A stretch of 64,000 nt of DNA from Bin87 sp965217175 (GTDB lineage Bacteria; Chloroflexota; Dehalococcoidia; Lucifugimonadales; UBA3495), in assembly GCA_965217175.1 (NCBI GenBank), contig OZ244251.1, positions 2,418,001-2,482,000 on the forward strand, written 5' to 3'. The notes under the pieces were generated by a model that made no database searches, had not been told where the DNA came from, and worked only from the letters and a program-made list of their open reading frames with translations. Below are positions 34,693 through 43,276 of the stretch, piece after piece. How positions within the stretch are numbered: the first letter of the stretch is position 1; each line of letters opens with the position of its first letter. A program made the translations under genes and the position numbers.

Positions 34693-35136
34693 ATGAAAAC
34701 CAAAAACTTTACGCTCAAGGTTAACACCGGATACGCTCCGGAATTTATCGATATCACCGATTGGGTTAAGAATTGCGTGATCAAGTCTCATGTGAGTAAT
34801 GGCTTTGTTGTCGTTTATTCGCGCCACACCACGGCGGCAGTGAAAATAAATGAGAATGAACCGCTTTTGATAGAAGACATGGGGCGCTTTCTCGAGCAGA
34901 TGTGCCCGCGGAAAGGCGACTACCGGCATAACGACTTTTCCGTGCGTACCGTAAATATGAACGAGGATGAATCGCCAAACGGCCATGCGCATCTCCAGCA
35001 CCTGATGTTGGGATGCAGCGAGACGATTCCCCTGGTGGACGGCGAAATGCCGTTCGGCCAGTGGCAAAGCATCTTCTTCATCGAGCTGGACCATCCGCGC
35101 CCGCGCGAAGTGATGGTGCAGATCGTGGGAGATTAG
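34693..35136 (+). CDS. YjbQ/UPF0047-family protein
   Basis: A 147-residue protein with VVYSRHTTAAVKINENEP near the N-terminus, then HLQHLMLGCSETIPLVDGE and GQWQSIFFIELDHPRPREV, the family hallmarks. E. coli YjbQ has weak thiamin-phosphate synthase activity; the physiological role is unclear. It sits inside the hopanoid cluster between shc and hpnC, 81 bases after shc and 26 before hpnC. A GTG three codons upstream (34684) is an alternative start. Confidence 0.9.
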   Translation: MKTKNFTLKVNTGYAPEFIDITDWVKNCVIKSHVSNGFVVVYSRHTTAAVKINENEPLLIEDMGRFLEQMCPRKGDYRHNDFSVRTVNMNEDESPNGHAHLQHLMLGCSETIPLVDGEMPFGQWQSIFFIELDHPRPREVMVQIVGD

Positions 35137-35162
35137 CGTTCGGACCCACCGGGAGTGCGGCG

Positions 35163-36173
35163 ATGCCTATTGTCTCCGGAATATCAACGCCCATAGCTAT
35201 GGAATCTCGGGTTGCCGACCGGGCCCCGCGCCTGACGGTCGAGCAGGCTTATGAGCATTGCGCTCGGCTGGTGCGCAGTCACTACGAGAATTTCACGGTG
35301 GCGAGCCGGTTGACGCCCAAATCGAAGCTGCCCCACGTCAGCGCGATCTACGCCTGGTGCCGCACTGTTGATGATCTCGGTGATGAGGCAGTTCCCGACC
35401 AACATGATCCAGCCGAGTTCGGACAGTCTGCAACGCGCGCGCTTGTCACAGAGCATCGTTTGGAACGCCTTGCGTGGTGGGAAGAAGAACTGGATACCGC
35501 CTATGGTGGGCAACCCGCTCATCCGGTAACCATCGCGCTGCAGCACACTATCGCTGAGTTCGGGATACCGCGAGAACCCTTTTTGCGTTTGATACACGCC
35601 AATCGTATGGATCAGGGATCCGGAAGGGTTCAAAACTTTGGAGATTTACTGCATTACTGCGAACACTCCGCAAACCCGGTCGGTCATCTGTATTTATACC
35701 TGTTTGGATACGACGACGCAGAACGACAGCGGTTATCCGACTTCACCTGTACCGGGTTGCAGTTAACCAATTTCTGGCAGGACGTGGCGCGCGATTATCA
35801 GGACCGGGACCGAATATACCTCCCGCTGGACGATATGGAGCGATTCGGCGTAAATGAAAGCAACATCGCCTCCGGAATCGCTATCGATGCCTTCCGGTCG
35901 CTGTTGCGTCATGAATGTGAACGCGCCATGGACTTATTCGCCCGCGGCGCGCCTCTGGTTCCGAAACTGGACCGATCGTCCCGCCTTCCGGTAGCTCTAT
36001 TCACGCGCGGTGGCACAGCAATGCTCGATGCCATTAAGAAACGGAACTACGACGTGCTGAGCGGACGTCCGGCATTGTCGAGCCGGCGCAAGACGTGGTT
36101 GCTGCTATCCACATTGCTTTCAGTAAAATTAGGGATGGGATACCGATTACCGGCGCGCGGCGGTAAGGCATGA
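35163..36173 (+). CDS. hpnC: Squalene synthase-like HpnC (hydroxysqualene synthase)
   Basis: In the HpnCDE route, HpnC converts presqualene diphosphate to hydroxysqualene. The 336-residue protein belongs to the squalene/phytoene synthase family: the first Asp-rich motif is AWCRTVDDLGDEA and the second is FWQDVARDYQDRDRIYLP. GGGAG precedes the ATG at 35163; MESRVADRAP at 35199 is an alternative start. It overlaps hpnD by ATGA. The C-terminal part (from about residue 310) is basic and hydrophobic and may touch the membrane. Confidence 0.93.
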   Translation: MPIVSGISTPIAMESRVADRAPRLTVEQAYEHCARLVRSHYENFTVASRLTPKSKLPHVSAIYAWCRTVDDLGDEAVPDQHDPAEFGQSATRALVTEHRLERLAWWEEELDTAYGGQPAHPVTIALQHTIAEFGIPREPFLRLIHANRMDQGSGRVQNFGDLLHYCEHSANPVGHLYLYLFGYDDAERQRLSDFTCTGLQLTNFWQDVARDYQDRDRIYLPLDDMERFGVNESNIASGIAIDAFRSLLRHECERAMDLFARGAPLVPKLDRSSRLPVALFTRGGTAMLDAIKKRNYDVLSGRPALSSRRKTWLLLSTLLSVKLGMGYRLPARGGKA

Positions 36174-37066
36174 GCGGAACTTCCCCCACAGCTATGACCC
36201 AGTCTCCGGAAGTACTCGAAGCGGCCTACGAAGAGTGTCGACAGGTTACGCGTGAAGCAGCCCGCAATTTCTACTTCGCTTTCCTGACGCTGCCCGCCGA
36301 CCGGCGACGCGCCATTTACGTGGCGTATACATTTTGCCGGTATTGCGACGATTCGGTGGACGCCGAGGGGACGCCGACCGAGAAATTGGAAAGGGTCAAT
36401 CAACTCCGTCAGCAACTGAATGAAACCTACGCCGGGGAAGTGTCCCAACCACTGTTTATCGGACTGGCGGATGTGGTCAACAGATTTCACATCCCACGGG
36501 AATACTTCCACGAGGTTCTGAACGGGGTGGAATCTGACCTGGAGAAAACTCGTTACGCCGACTTTGAAGAACTGCGGCAGTATTGTTATCAAGTGGCGTC
36601 GGCAGTGGGCCTGATTTGCATCCACATCTTCGGTTATAGCGGGGGCGAGGAAGCGCGATTGCGTGCGGCAGACCTTGGTCTGGCCATGCAACTGACCAAC
36701 ATCTGCCGGGACGTGAAAGAAGACTGGGAGATGGGACGCATTTATCTCCCCAAGGACGATATGGCCCGGTTTGGCGTTTCTGAGGACGATATCGCCACCG
36801 GAGCAGTGACGGAAGGATTCTGCGAACTGCTGGCGTTTCAAATCGCCCGAGCTCGCGAGTATTTCAGCAGCGGCCGACAATTGTTGGGCCACTTGCCACC
36901 GCGGTCCCGCGCTTGCCCGGCAGCCCTCGGCCTCATCTATGGTCGTGTCCTGGACCGTATCGAGTCCAACGGATACGACGTGTACCAACAGCGCATCGGC
37001 CTGAGCAAGGCCGAGAAATTGCGCTTGATGGCGCGGGCGTGGCTCACCGGTCCGTTCCGGCATTGA
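36170..37066 (+). CDS. hpnD: Presqualene diphosphate synthase HpnD
   Basis: HpnD condenses two farnesyl diphosphates to presqualene diphosphate. Of 298 residues, the motifs YTFCRYCDDSVD (near 60) and LTNICRDVKEDWEMGRIYLP (near 178) are the two Mg-binding sites of the family. The start overlaps hpnC by four bases, and the stop overlaps the TTG start of hpnE by four bases, giving a tightly coupled trio. Confidence 0.95.
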   Translation: MSGTSPTAMTQSPEVLEAAYEECRQVTREAARNFYFAFLTLPADRRRAIYVAYTFCRYCDDSVDAEGTPTEKLERVNQLRQQLNETYAGEVSQPLFIGLADVVNRFHIPREYFHEVLNGVESDLEKTRYADFEELRQYCYQVASAVGLICIHIFGYSGGEEARLRAADLGLAMQLTNICRDVKEDWEMGRIYLPKDDMARFGVSEDDIATGAVTEGFCELLAFQIARAREYFSSGRQLLGHLPPRSRACPAALGLIYGRVLDRIESNGYDVYQQRIGLSKAEKLRLMARAWLTGPFRH

Positions 37067-38460
37067 CCAACATCAGCCTATCTGCCTCCGTTGCGCCCAA
37101 CGCGCTCGTATTGGGCGGAGGACTGGCTGGCATCGCCGCAGCGTTGCAACTGGCCGAATTGGGCTGGAACGTTACGCTCGTGGAAGCCAGAGCATCGTTG
37201 GGCGGAAGAGCGTTTTCATACCGCGACCCCGACAGCAGCCGGGAGGTGGACAACGGGCAGCACGTTATCGTCGGAGCATGCAGCAATCTCATCGAATTTT
37301 TGGAAAGACTGGGAGTCATCGAGAACTGGCACCTGCAAAATCGGCTGGACGTCCCAGTCTATAACCGTGCCGGGCGACTCGGGCGATTGTCAGGAATCCC
37401 CCTGCCGGCGCCAGGCCATCTGTTGCTTGCGCTCCTGCGATATCCACACATCGGGACGGCGGATAAGCTGCGGGCAGTGCGTGGACTCGTCGCTGCCTGG
37501 CGAATCGACCGGTCGACTCCGGGGTTGGACGAAATGACCTTCCATGCCTGGCTGCGAGAACGTGGGCAAACCGAACGATCTATCCGCAACCTGTGGAACG
37601 TGCTAATCGAAGGAACCCTCAATGACGACATTCGAGACGTAAGCGCGGCCATGGGGTTGATGATAATCCAGGAAGGGTTGCTGCGGGGTCGGCATGACGC
37701 GAACGTAGGATACCCGCGGGTTCCGCTGAATGATGCGATCGGCCGGCCGGCGGCCCGTGAACTGGACAAACTCGGCGTACGCCAGGTGACCGGACGCACC
37801 GTTCGGCAGATAAACACGAACCCAGACCTCTCCGTCCGCAGCGTAACCGTCAATGACGGCGATGAGATCGTCGCGGATATCTATATCAGCGCGCTCCCGT
37901 TTTGGATATTACCCGGAATCATTCCCGACAACCTCGCTGATCAGAAACCGTTTTCTACAATCACAGGACTGCGAACGTCTCCTATCGTGAACGTGCACCT
38001 GCTGTACGACCGGCACGTAATGGACGAGGATTTTTGTTATATCGTCGATAGCCCGTTACAGTGGGTTTTCAACGACTCGGCGATCCGGCGGGATGCCTCG
38101 GCACAGGAGCAGGCATTGACCGTTTCGATAAGCGCCGCCTGGAACCACATTGACAACCTACGGGCTGACATCGTAGAAACCATCGCTGCCGAAATGCGCG
38201 AGACGTTCCCCGGCGCCGCCCGCGCCGAATTGAAAAACGCAGTGGTCGTGAAACAACGTAACGCCACTTTCCGGTGCACCCCTGGCGCGGGATCGTTGAG
38301 ACCCGGGCCGACCACTGCATCCCCGAATCTGTTTTTAGCCGGAGAATGGACCGATACAGGCTGGCCATCAACTATGGAGGGCGCGGTTATCAGCGGATAT
38401 AATGCGGTGGCGGTAATTATGTCATTATGTGGTTTCGAGTATGAACCTTCTGGAGTTTAG
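37063..38460 (+). CDS. hpnE: Hydroxysqualene dehydroxylase HpnE
   Basis: A FAD-dependent amine-oxidase/phytoene-desaturase-like enzyme that reduces hydroxysqualene to squalene. The FAD motif ALVLGGGLAGIAAALQLAEL begins near residue 14, followed by the family segment GRAFSYRDPDS; the C-terminal FAD part reads FLAGEWTDTGWPSTMEGAV. I place the start at TTG 37063, sharing TTGA with the hpnD stop, for 465 residues. The open frame reaches back to 36913, but that part is hpnD in another frame. Confidence 0.93.
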   Translation: MTNISLSASVAPNALVLGGGLAGIAAALQLAELGWNVTLVEARASLGGRAFSYRDPDSSREVDNGQHVIVGACSNLIEFLERLGVIENWHLQNRLDVPVYNRAGRLGRLSGIPLPAPGHLLLALLRYPHIGTADKLRAVRGLVAAWRIDRSTPGLDEMTFHAWLRERGQTERSIRNLWNVLIEGTLNDDIRDVSAAMGLMIIQEGLLRGRHDANVGYPRVPLNDAIGRPAARELDKLGVRQVTGRTVRQINTNPDLSVRSVTVNDGDEIVADIYISALPFWILPGIIPDNLADQKPFSTITGLRTSPIVNVHLLYDRHVMDEDFCYIVDSPLQWVFNDSAIRRDASAQEQALTVSISAAWNHIDNLRADIVETIAAEMRETFPGAARAELKNAVVVKQRNATFRCTPGAGSLRPGPTTASPNLFLAGEWTDTGWPSTMEGAVISGYNAVAVIMSLCGFEYEPSGV

Positions 38461-38463
38461 TTA

Positions 38464-39126
38464 GTGGCAGACGATTGGATCCAGCAACGGCAAGAGCTAA
38501 CTGAAGCCACGCGGGAAATGTACCGTCGGGGGCTGGTTGGCGCGTTCTCGGGTAACACGAGCCTGCGGCTCACCGGGTCTGGTGCGGAAGGACTGTTGTT
38601 GGTGACGCCGACGCATTTCCCGTACTATCGATTGGAACCTGAGCATCTGGTGGTAGTGGACATTGACGGCGTGCCGGTAACCGATGGGCAACTGCAACCG
38701 TCATCCGAGACGCTGTTGCATCTGGAGATCTATCGGCAACGGGATGACGTTGGGGCAGTGGTGCATACGCATTCGATCTACGCTTCGGTGGCATCGGTGG
38801 TGGGACGAGACATACCCCCGATAATTGATGAGATGCTGTTGACTATCGGGGGCGCAGTCAAGGTGAGTAACTATGCTTTCCCCGGCACGCAAGAATTGGC
38901 GGAAGCTGCCTATACTGCGCTCGGAGAACGCAATGCGGCGTTGCTTCGCAATCACGGAGTTGTCGGAGTGGGCCCGGACATCTGGGAGGCGCTCGAGGTG
39001 TGCGACCTGGTTGAAAGGCTAGCTCACATATTCGTGCAGGCGCGCAATTTTGGCCCCCGTGCTTCCGCCACGCTTCCCGACGATGCCATCGAGACCGAAA
39101 TGAAAATGTACCTGGACCGGCGCTAG
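38464..39126 (+). CDS. Class II aldolase/adducin-family protein (fuculose-phosphate-aldolase-like)
   Basis: A 220-residue metal-dependent aldolase-type protein. The zinc ligands are visible in VVHTHSIYASV and LLRNHGVVGVG, and the N-terminal GNTSLRL binds the phosphate or carboxylate of the substrate. The family splits sugar phosphates or decarboxylates related acids. The start is a GTG only three bases after hpnE, so it may lie on the same transcript although it has no known hopanoid role. With the next three genes it forms a catabolic-looking group. Confidence 0.88.
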   Translation: MADDWIQQRQELTEATREMYRRGLVGAFSGNTSLRLTGSGAEGLLLVTPTHFPYYRLEPEHLVVVDIDGVPVTDGQLQPSSETLLHLEIYRQRDDVGAVVHTHSIYASVASVVGRDIPPIIDEMLLTIGGAVKVSNYAFPGTQELAEAAYTALGERNAALLRNHGVVGVGPDIWEALEVCDLVERLAHIFVQARNFGPRASATLPDDAIETEMKMYLDRR

Positions 39127-39182
39127 GTTGCGGCTCATTTGTCAGCTCCGAGCCATGACAGCAGAAACAGGATTATCGTCCC

Positions 39183-40160
39183 ATGACCTCTAACCGCCAA
39201 CCGGTTGACGCCCCGCCGGCGGTGATCGCCGTGGCGGGTTCGTCTTCCTTTTCGGGTGTCAACGTCTTGTTGCATCTGGAATCACAGTCACCAGAATGCC
39301 GGTTGGTGGCGTTGGATGCCCGACCTCTGCTCTGGCCCATTGCCAACGGGTCTGCACATCGCCTGAGCCGCGCTGCGACGCGCCAAACGGTGCCGATGGA
39401 TGATTTGCCAAACCTTTTGGCCCTGGAAACTGTCGATACCGTTGTCCATGTGGGAAGTCATTACGATGGGCCGGACCTGGATGAGTTTCTGGCAGAGACG
39501 CCGATGTGGATAAAAGCCTGCGAGCAGGTTGGGGTTCGCAGGTTCGTCTATCTGTCGGACTACCGTGTATACGGAGTCAGGCCAGGAAAACCATTACCCA
39601 TCTCCGAATCAGCGGAACCGCATCCGATTCTCGAACACGTTCGGGTGCGCGATGCCGAACCGAAGGCCAGAATACCGGCAAATCTGGTCCGGCCACCCGG
39701 ATACATGAACATTACGGTACTAAGGACGGCGATGACCGTCGGACCCAACGGCAGTACACCCGCATTCGAAGAATTTCTGGGTTTGGCAATGCGATCGAAA
39801 AAGATCTCCCGAATACCGCTGCAATTCCTGCACGAGCACGACCTCGCCCGCGCCGTGGTGGTCGCGATGACGAGGCAGGTGCCGGGCGTTTTCAATCTTG
39901 CCGGCGACGGTTCAGTATCGTTGGAAGATATTGCAACGATGTGTGGCGGTACGCGGGGAGCGATGGGCGTGCGAGTTCATCAGCAGGCTTCCAAAGCCAA
40001 ACCACTGAAAGGCGATGCTGGTAATCCCGCCAAATGCCCAATGATTATCAGCACCACGAAATTCAAGCAGGCCGGCGACTTTCACTACCGCTATACCTCC
40101 GAACAGGCAATGCGAGCGTATTGCCATTCGGTTCTTCACGAACCGGGCGAAAGCCGATGA
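39183..40160 (+). CDS. NAD-dependent epimerase/dehydratase family protein
   Basis: An atypical extended short-chain dehydrogenase of 325 residues. The nucleotide-binding start is IAVAGSSSFSGVNVLLHLES and the active site region reads VYLSDYRVYGVRPGKPLP, with Tyr and a more distant Lys than the classical YxxxK. VLRTAMTVGPNG follows, as in sugar nucleotide epimerases. The real substrate is unknown. The stop overlaps the start of the nucleoside hydrolase gene as ATGA. Confidence 0.8.
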   Translation: MTSNRQPVDAPPAVIAVAGSSSFSGVNVLLHLESQSPECRLVALDARPLLWPIANGSAHRLSRAATRQTVPMDDLPNLLALETVDTVVHVGSHYDGPDLDEFLAETPMWIKACEQVGVRRFVYLSDYRVYGVRPGKPLPISESAEPHPILEHVRVRDAEPKARIPANLVRPPGYMNITVLRTAMTVGPNGSTPAFEEFLGLAMRSKKISRIPLQFLHEHDLARAVVVAMTRQVPGVFNLAGDGSVSLEDIATMCGGTRGAMGVRVHQQASKAKPLKGDAGNPAKCPMIISTTKFKQAGDFHYRYTSEQAMRAYCHSVLHEPGESR

Positions 40161-41122
40161 TCTCCGGCACCTCTGAACCCAGGCAAGCGGTGATTATTGA
40201 CACCGACCCAGGGGTGGACGATGCCATCGCCATCCTGTTGGCCCTGGCATATCCGGGTTTCGAGGTAATCGGCCTGACTACTACGGCCGGCAACGTACCT
40301 CGATCACGGGCAACCAGGAACGCCCTGGCTTTACTTGATCATGTTGGCCGCAACGATGTTCCGGTGTACGCCGGCGCCGCACGCCCTATTCAGGGGAAAT
40401 TCGCATACGCCCGACACGTCCATTCTCCGGCTGGACTCACGCGCCGGCTTCCGAATCCTGTGACGCTGCCGTCCAACGTTGGGGCGGTGCGATTCCTGGC
40501 GCAAAGTCTGCTCGCTGAACCGAATGACGTAACGGTGATCGCACTGGGGCCGCTTACCAACCTGGCCCGTTTGTTAAAACGAAACAGTCGGGCCTTGCAG
40601 TCAGCCAAACGCATTGTCATCATGGGCGGCGCAGTAGACTTTCCAGGTAACGCCACGACCCATTCGGAGTTCAATTTTTTCAGCGACCCTACGGCGGCTC
40701 GCCTGGTCATCGAATCGGGAATCCCGGTGACCCTGGTTGACCTGGCCGCTTGCCGGCAAGTTTATCTGACCCGCGCCGATGCCAGATCGTTGAGCAGCCC
40801 GAACCCGTACGGTAAATTGGCCGCGGAGTTGGTTTCCGGTTGGTTCAATCGGGATTGCAGCCGGGAGAAATTCTGGATGTACGATCCGTTGGCAGTTGTC
40901 GCCGCCATCGAAGCCAGGGCGTTGGACACGCACCGGTTGACCCTGGCCGTAGACGATGCGGGGACCACGAATGATGGCAATAAATGGGGGCGATGCACGG
41001 TAGTCTCCGGCGGCAATTCAAACGTGCTGGTCGCTCAACCGGATGGCGTGGACGCACGATTGGCATTGCAAACAATCACTCATCTGTTGGATTGGAGCCG
41101 CGCCCCGATCCCGACCGCCTGA
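40157..41122 (+). CDS. Inosine-uridine-preferring nucleoside hydrolase family protein
   Basis: A 321-residue N-ribohydrolase. The calcium-binding start is VIIDTDPGVDDAIAILLAL, and the later IVIMGGAVDFPGNATTHSEF and FNFFSDPTAARLV are family hallmarks. WMYDPLAVVAAIE supplies the last metal ligand. It should release a base from a ribonucleoside. The ATG at 40157 overlaps the preceding stop. The neighbouring aldolase and phosphodiesterase-like genes fit salvage or breakdown of nucleosides and sugars. Confidence 0.92.
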   Translation: MISGTSEPRQAVIIDTDPGVDDAIAILLALAYPGFEVIGLTTTAGNVPRSRATRNALALLDHVGRNDVPVYAGAARPIQGKFAYARHVHSPAGLTRRLPNPVTLPSNVGAVRFLAQSLLAEPNDVTVIALGPLTNLARLLKRNSRALQSAKRIVIMGGAVDFPGNATTHSEFNFFSDPTAARLVIESGIPVTLVDLAACRQVYLTRADARSLSSPNPYGKLAAELVSGWFNRDCSREKFWMYDPLAVVAAIEARALDTHRLTLAVDDAGTTNDGNKWGRCTVVSGGNSNVLVAQPDGVDARLALQTITHLLDWSRAPIPTA

Positions 41123-41137
41123 CATAGGGACACCAAC

Positions 41138-42577
41138 ATGCCTGACGAAATTGCGTTCTTGATAGTCGTGTTTGATGGTCTGCAACCAGCCCAGATAACT
41201 CCCGGTATGATGCCCAACCTTGCTCAATTCGCGTCCTCCGGTACGAGGTTTGATAACCACCATCCCGTGTTTCCCACCGTTACGCGGGTGAATGTGTCCA
41301 GCCTGGTTAGCGGGGTCCTGCCGGGAAAGCACGGCATCGCCGGCAACACGTTCCTTTGCCGGGATTTCGATCCCTGCAAAGTCATCCCGGCCATGAAGGA
41401 CACGCTGACCGCCCTGGCAGAAAAAACGGGACGGGTTTTACTGACGCCAACCCTGGCTGACATCCTCGGCCAGCATGGGAAACAATACGTCGCGATCGGT
41501 ACGGGTACCAGCGGGAACGCGTTCCTGCACAATCCAAATGCAGCCAACGCGGGCGGAGCGACGATACACCCCGATTTCACGCTACCGGTCGGGCTCCACA
41601 CGGAATTGGAGCAGCGCTTTGGCGGTTGGCCCGAACAGAGCTTGCCCAATTCCGCGCGATTGGCGCATGCACGCAAAGTTCTAACCAACTATATCCTCCC
41701 GGAATTAGCCCCGTCGGTGGCACTGATTTGGTCATCGGAACCTGACAAGACACAACACGAAGATGGGGTCGGGTTGGGACGCGCGCCTTCTGCGCTGGGC
41801 GAAGCCGATGCGGAGTTCGGTGAACTGCTCAAGTATCTTGAATCCTCCGGGCGCGCTGAAAATACCAACGTGATTGTTTTGTCGGATCATGGCTATTCCA
41901 CCATCAGCGAAGTCGTGCCGATAGAAGCGCTGCTCCGGGACGCTGGTTTTCCCGACATCTCGCAGTCGGGCGGTGTGGCCGTGGCCGGAAATGGTGGGTC
42001 AGTGTTGTTTTACGTGCACGACGGCGACTTACGCACGTCGCGGCAATTGACCGGTTGGCTGAAAACCAAACCGTGGTGCGGCGCGGTGTTTGCGTCCCGC
42101 CGGGTGGGTGAGTTCGAAGGCATATTCCCGGCTGCGCTGATTGGCTGCGACGGGCCGCGATCCCCGGATATCGTCATGTCGTTCCATTGGAACAGTGCAT
42201 CAAATGCCGCAGGGTATTCCGGGTACGCTCCGTCGACCGGCGGGAAGGTTGGTCAAGGGCAACACGGCAGCGCCAGCCAACACGAATTACGCAACGTGGG
42301 TTTGGCGCGCGGCCCATCCTTCAGGACCTCTGTCACGGTGGAAACGCCCACCGGGAACGTGGACGTGGCGCCGACGATTCTGCATCTGCTGGGCATCGAA
42401 CACGGTGAAACACCCATGGATGGCCGGATACTGGTCGAAGCGTTGGGCGGTGGCGCCGAAGAAATCCCGGAACCAACGACGGAAATCCTGCGCGCGGGAG
42501 TGGGCCAGTTCCAGCAGGCGATTCAGCTGTCTCGGGTAGGAGAAAGCACATACATCGACTGGGCCAACCGGGTCTGA
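41138..42577 (+). CDS. Alkaline phosphatase superfamily protein (phosphodiesterase/nucleotide pyrophosphatase type)
   Basis: A 479-residue metallo-hydrolase. The nucleophile threonine lies in FPTVTRVNVSSLVSGVLP near residue 48, metal ligands in IVVFDGLQP and VLSDHGYSTISE, and the last His in GKVGQGQHGSASQHE. The core then ends VAPTILHLLGIEHGE. No signal peptide is seen, so it would be cytosolic, unlike most nucleotide pyrophosphatases. It follows the nucleoside hydrolase by 15 bases. The substrate may be a phosphodiester or phosphonate. Confidence 0.88.
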   Translation: MPDEIAFLIVVFDGLQPAQITPGMMPNLAQFASSGTRFDNHHPVFPTVTRVNVSSLVSGVLPGKHGIAGNTFLCRDFDPCKVIPAMKDTLTALAEKTGRVLLTPTLADILGQHGKQYVAIGTGTSGNAFLHNPNAANAGGATIHPDFTLPVGLHTELEQRFGGWPEQSLPNSARLAHARKVLTNYILPELAPSVALIWSSEPDKTQHEDGVGLGRAPSALGEADAEFGELLKYLESSGRAENTNVIVLSDHGYSTISEVVPIEALLRDAGFPDISQSGGVAVAGNGGSVLFYVHDGDLRTSRQLTGWLKTKPWCGAVFASRRVGEFEGIFPAALIGCDGPRSPDIVMSFHWNSASNAAGYSGYAPSTGGKVGQGQHGSASQHELRNVGLARGPSFRTSVTVETPTGNVDVAPTILHLLGIEHGETPMDGRILVEALGGGAEEIPEPTTEILRAGVGQFQQAIQLSRVGESTYIDWANRV

Positions 42578-42638
42578 CACCTGAGATTGGCACACATTTT
42601 CAATGCCTTCCCGACAACCAAGGGCAGAATGAATGATT

Positions 42639-42726
42639 TGGCGGAGGGAGTGGGATTCGAACCCACGAACCCTGACGGGTTAACGGTTTTCAAGACCGTC
42701 GCATTCGTCCACTCTGCCATCCCTCC
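42639..42726 (-). tRNA. tRNA-Ser (UGA anticodon)
   Basis: The minus strand reads GGAGGGA at 42726 and pairs with TCCCTCC, followed by the discriminator G and an encoded CCA (42641-42639). The anticodon loop CTTGAAA gives UGA (complement at 42690-42692). A long variable arm (TAACCCGTCAGGGTTCG) is diagnostic of the serine class. GGTTCGAATCC is the T loop. It reads UCA codons (and other UCN by wobble). Confidence 0.97.
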
Positions 42727-42841
42727 GCGATTTGGCCGTGACACCTGGTGGGTTATCCGCAACTGGATGCCTCGACCGGTGCCAGGCGTCACACTCTATT
42801 GTATCGTGGCCCGGACCCTTGGCAGCCATGCCCGAACCTGG

Positions 42842-43201
42842 TTAACTCAGCGTTGCATCTGCGCTGGAGAAAAACATCAGCTTGAGATCGGGGTCAGCGA
42901 CGCCGAGCAGATGGTTGGTGTACAGCCGGCAGGCGCGCAGCCAAAGCACCAGGATGGCGTTGTTGACGTACCTTTGCGGCAGTTCCCGCCCGTGCTGTTG
43001 GCGAGCGTGTGCCCGTATCCCGGATTCGAAGAACCGTTCCAAAAACGGCGTGGGTTCATTGTCCAACGCGCACGCCTCCAGGATTTCGAGAGGAGCATCG
43101 CTGCACAACATCCCGGGGGATTGCTCCGCCAACCTGACGTACTCAGCTTCCTGTTCTCTGGTAATCAATTCAGCTGAGCCTGGGAAATGGGGAGGAGCCA
43201 A
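42842..43201 (-). CDS. Hypothetical protein
   Basis: An open frame of 119 residues with helical, soluble character: repeated Glu/Leu/Ala patterns, ILEACALDNEPTPFLERFFE and LVLWLRACRLYTNHLLGVAD. I do not recognise a family. The start is uncertain: a TTG at 43201, another TTG about 11 codons in, and an ATG at codon 31 are possible. It lies between tRNA-Ser and the NHL-repeat gene on the same strand, about 75 bases after the latter's end. Composition looks protein-like, so I keep it. Confidence 0.5.
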   Translation of the reverse strand: MAPPHFPGSAELITREQEAEYVRLAEQSPGMLCSDAPLEILEACALDNEPTPFLERFFESGIRAHARQQHGRELPQRYVNNAILVLWLRACRLYTNHLLGVADPDLKLMFFSSADATLS

Positions 43202-43276
43202 GGTCGCACGACGGTGGAACCACGAGGCGGGTTACCGAATCCGGCATGTTCCGGCAACCCACACCAACGTCAACGA

